From positions 1 through 64,000 of the forward strand of contig LSSL01000727.1 in assembly GCA_001953115.1 (NCBI GenBank): a stretch of DNA of 64,000 nt, written 5' to 3'. The notes beneath the pieces were generated by a model that saw nothing but the letters and a program-made list of their open reading frames with translations, did not search any database and had not been told where the DNA came from. A program made the position numbers and the translations under genes. Of the stretch, positions 63,350 to 64,000 are shown in pieces (within the stretch, counting starts at the first letter, position 1; every line of letters starts with the position of its first letter). This stretch comes from Smittium mucronatum. Taxonomy: Eukaryota > Kickxellomycota > Harpellomycetes > Harpellales > Legeriomycetaceae.

Positions 63350-64000
63350 TATTTCGAATTATGGACTCCACTAATGCTTTGAATCAAAAGATATAATTAA
63401 ACCCATACTTCATAATATTTTTTAAAAAAATTGAAGCGATTTGTATTCAAGTTACCCGAAAAATTCACTCTTAATTTTAACAAAGGGTTAAAGAGATTTT
63501 TTAGTTGAAAAAATTCATAAAGGTAATTTGACTTACAATATATAAACATTAAATTATTTTATTCAATGTCAGTTTTTAACAATAAATGGAACAGAAACTT
63601 TCGTAAAACCATATTATTCTTATCTTTGATACCCATAATTTTTATATAACATCTCAATTCTCAATATTTAAGACATTTAACCCTATAAAAAATTATATAT
63701 ACTTTTATAGTGCATTTTTTAAAGTTTTTTTTCGATTTTCATTAATAAAACTTCAAAAAAACTAAATAATATATTTATATATATATATCTGTAATCAGAT
63801 TTATAACAACTCCATTTTTCTGTGAGTTAAACTATTTTCTAAGAAACATTTTTATTTTCTACATTCAGAATAAACAAATTATAATCAAAGTTCATAACAG
63901 GTTTTTTTTCTGAAGCTTGGCTGGAAAAGCTATACTAATCAATTTATAGTGTTTGGGAACCTTTCTTTTAAATTCAGAAACGATAATATTGATTTTTAAA
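63350..64000. other. AT-rich window end, no gene seen
   Basis: Only AT-rich sequence with TA runs (about 63770-63790) is present. Confidence 0.6.

Noticed and set aside
62416..63396. Long open frames across 62416-63396 on both strands
   Set aside because: They are created by the run of N; the only real sequence in them is the end of the interspersed repeat.
1..64000. CRISPR arrays, toxin-antitoxin or other prokaryotic defence systems
   Set aside because: The introns and gene content are eukaryotic, and no regularly spaced repeats or prokaryotic gene clusters are present.

Overview
The window looks like a piece of an AT-rich (about three quarters A+T) fungal nuclear genome. Genes carry many short GT-AG introns of roughly 60-180 nt, some with a CTAAC-like branch site. 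The protein set (Thp3/LENG8, a Zap1-type zinc-finger factor, Mlh3, an Mch-like monocarboxylate transporter, Mre11, an Mgr3-like mitochondrial TPR protein) is fungal. The mixture of ancestral gene structure, high AT content and heavy transposon decay suggests an early-diverging lineage, perhaps Kickxellomycotina/Harpellales. That placement is inference; no rRNA or organellar marker is present.

Layout. 1-11.8 kb is a transposon graveyard: a LINE 3' end with its zinc-knuckle C-terminus (1-632), a second LINE 3' tip (about 4.34 kb), an inverted-repeat pair (4.74 and 7.29 kb), one copy of a 550-bp interspersed repeat (7.5-8.06 kb) and a minus-strand reverse-transcriptase relic (about 10 kb). 11.85-24.1 kb is a gene island: THP3/LENG8-like (+, 11 exons), a Zap1-like zinc-finger gene (-, intronless) and MLH3 (-, 10 exons). 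24.2-35 kb is an AT-rich desert without recognisable genes, containing only simple repeats. 35.0-45.8 kb again holds elements: a decayed LINE copy, then a large decayed Ty3/Gypsy chromovirus whose gag and pol are separated by about 4.5 kb that contains a minus-strand MULE-type transposase relic. 45.8-49 kb is empty and AT-rich. 49.1-57.5 kb is the second gene island: a monocarboxylate-type MFS transporter (-), MRE11 (+, 10 exons) and an MGR3-like gene (-). 57.5-62 kb is empty. It is followed by another copy of the 550-bp repeat, a 756-nt run of N, and the window end.

Function. Two of the six genes are DNA-repair or recombination factors: MRE11, the double-strand-break nuclease, and MLH3, the meiotic-crossover or mismatch-repair endonuclease subunit. 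One acts in mRNA processing/export (THP3), one is a likely zinc-responsive transcription factor, one is a membrane transporter and one is a mitochondrial inner-membrane quality-control adaptor. They are not an operon and no joint pathway is implied.

The most interesting signals are: (1) MLH3 with an intact endonuclease centre but a strongly degenerate ATPase half; (2) a LINE 3' hairpin preserved by compensatory base changes between two divergent copies; (3) the nested Ty3/MULE arrangement; (4) a three-copy interspersed repeat with a conserved TTCG-loop palindrome. I found no CRISPR array, tRNA, rRNA or bacterial-type system.
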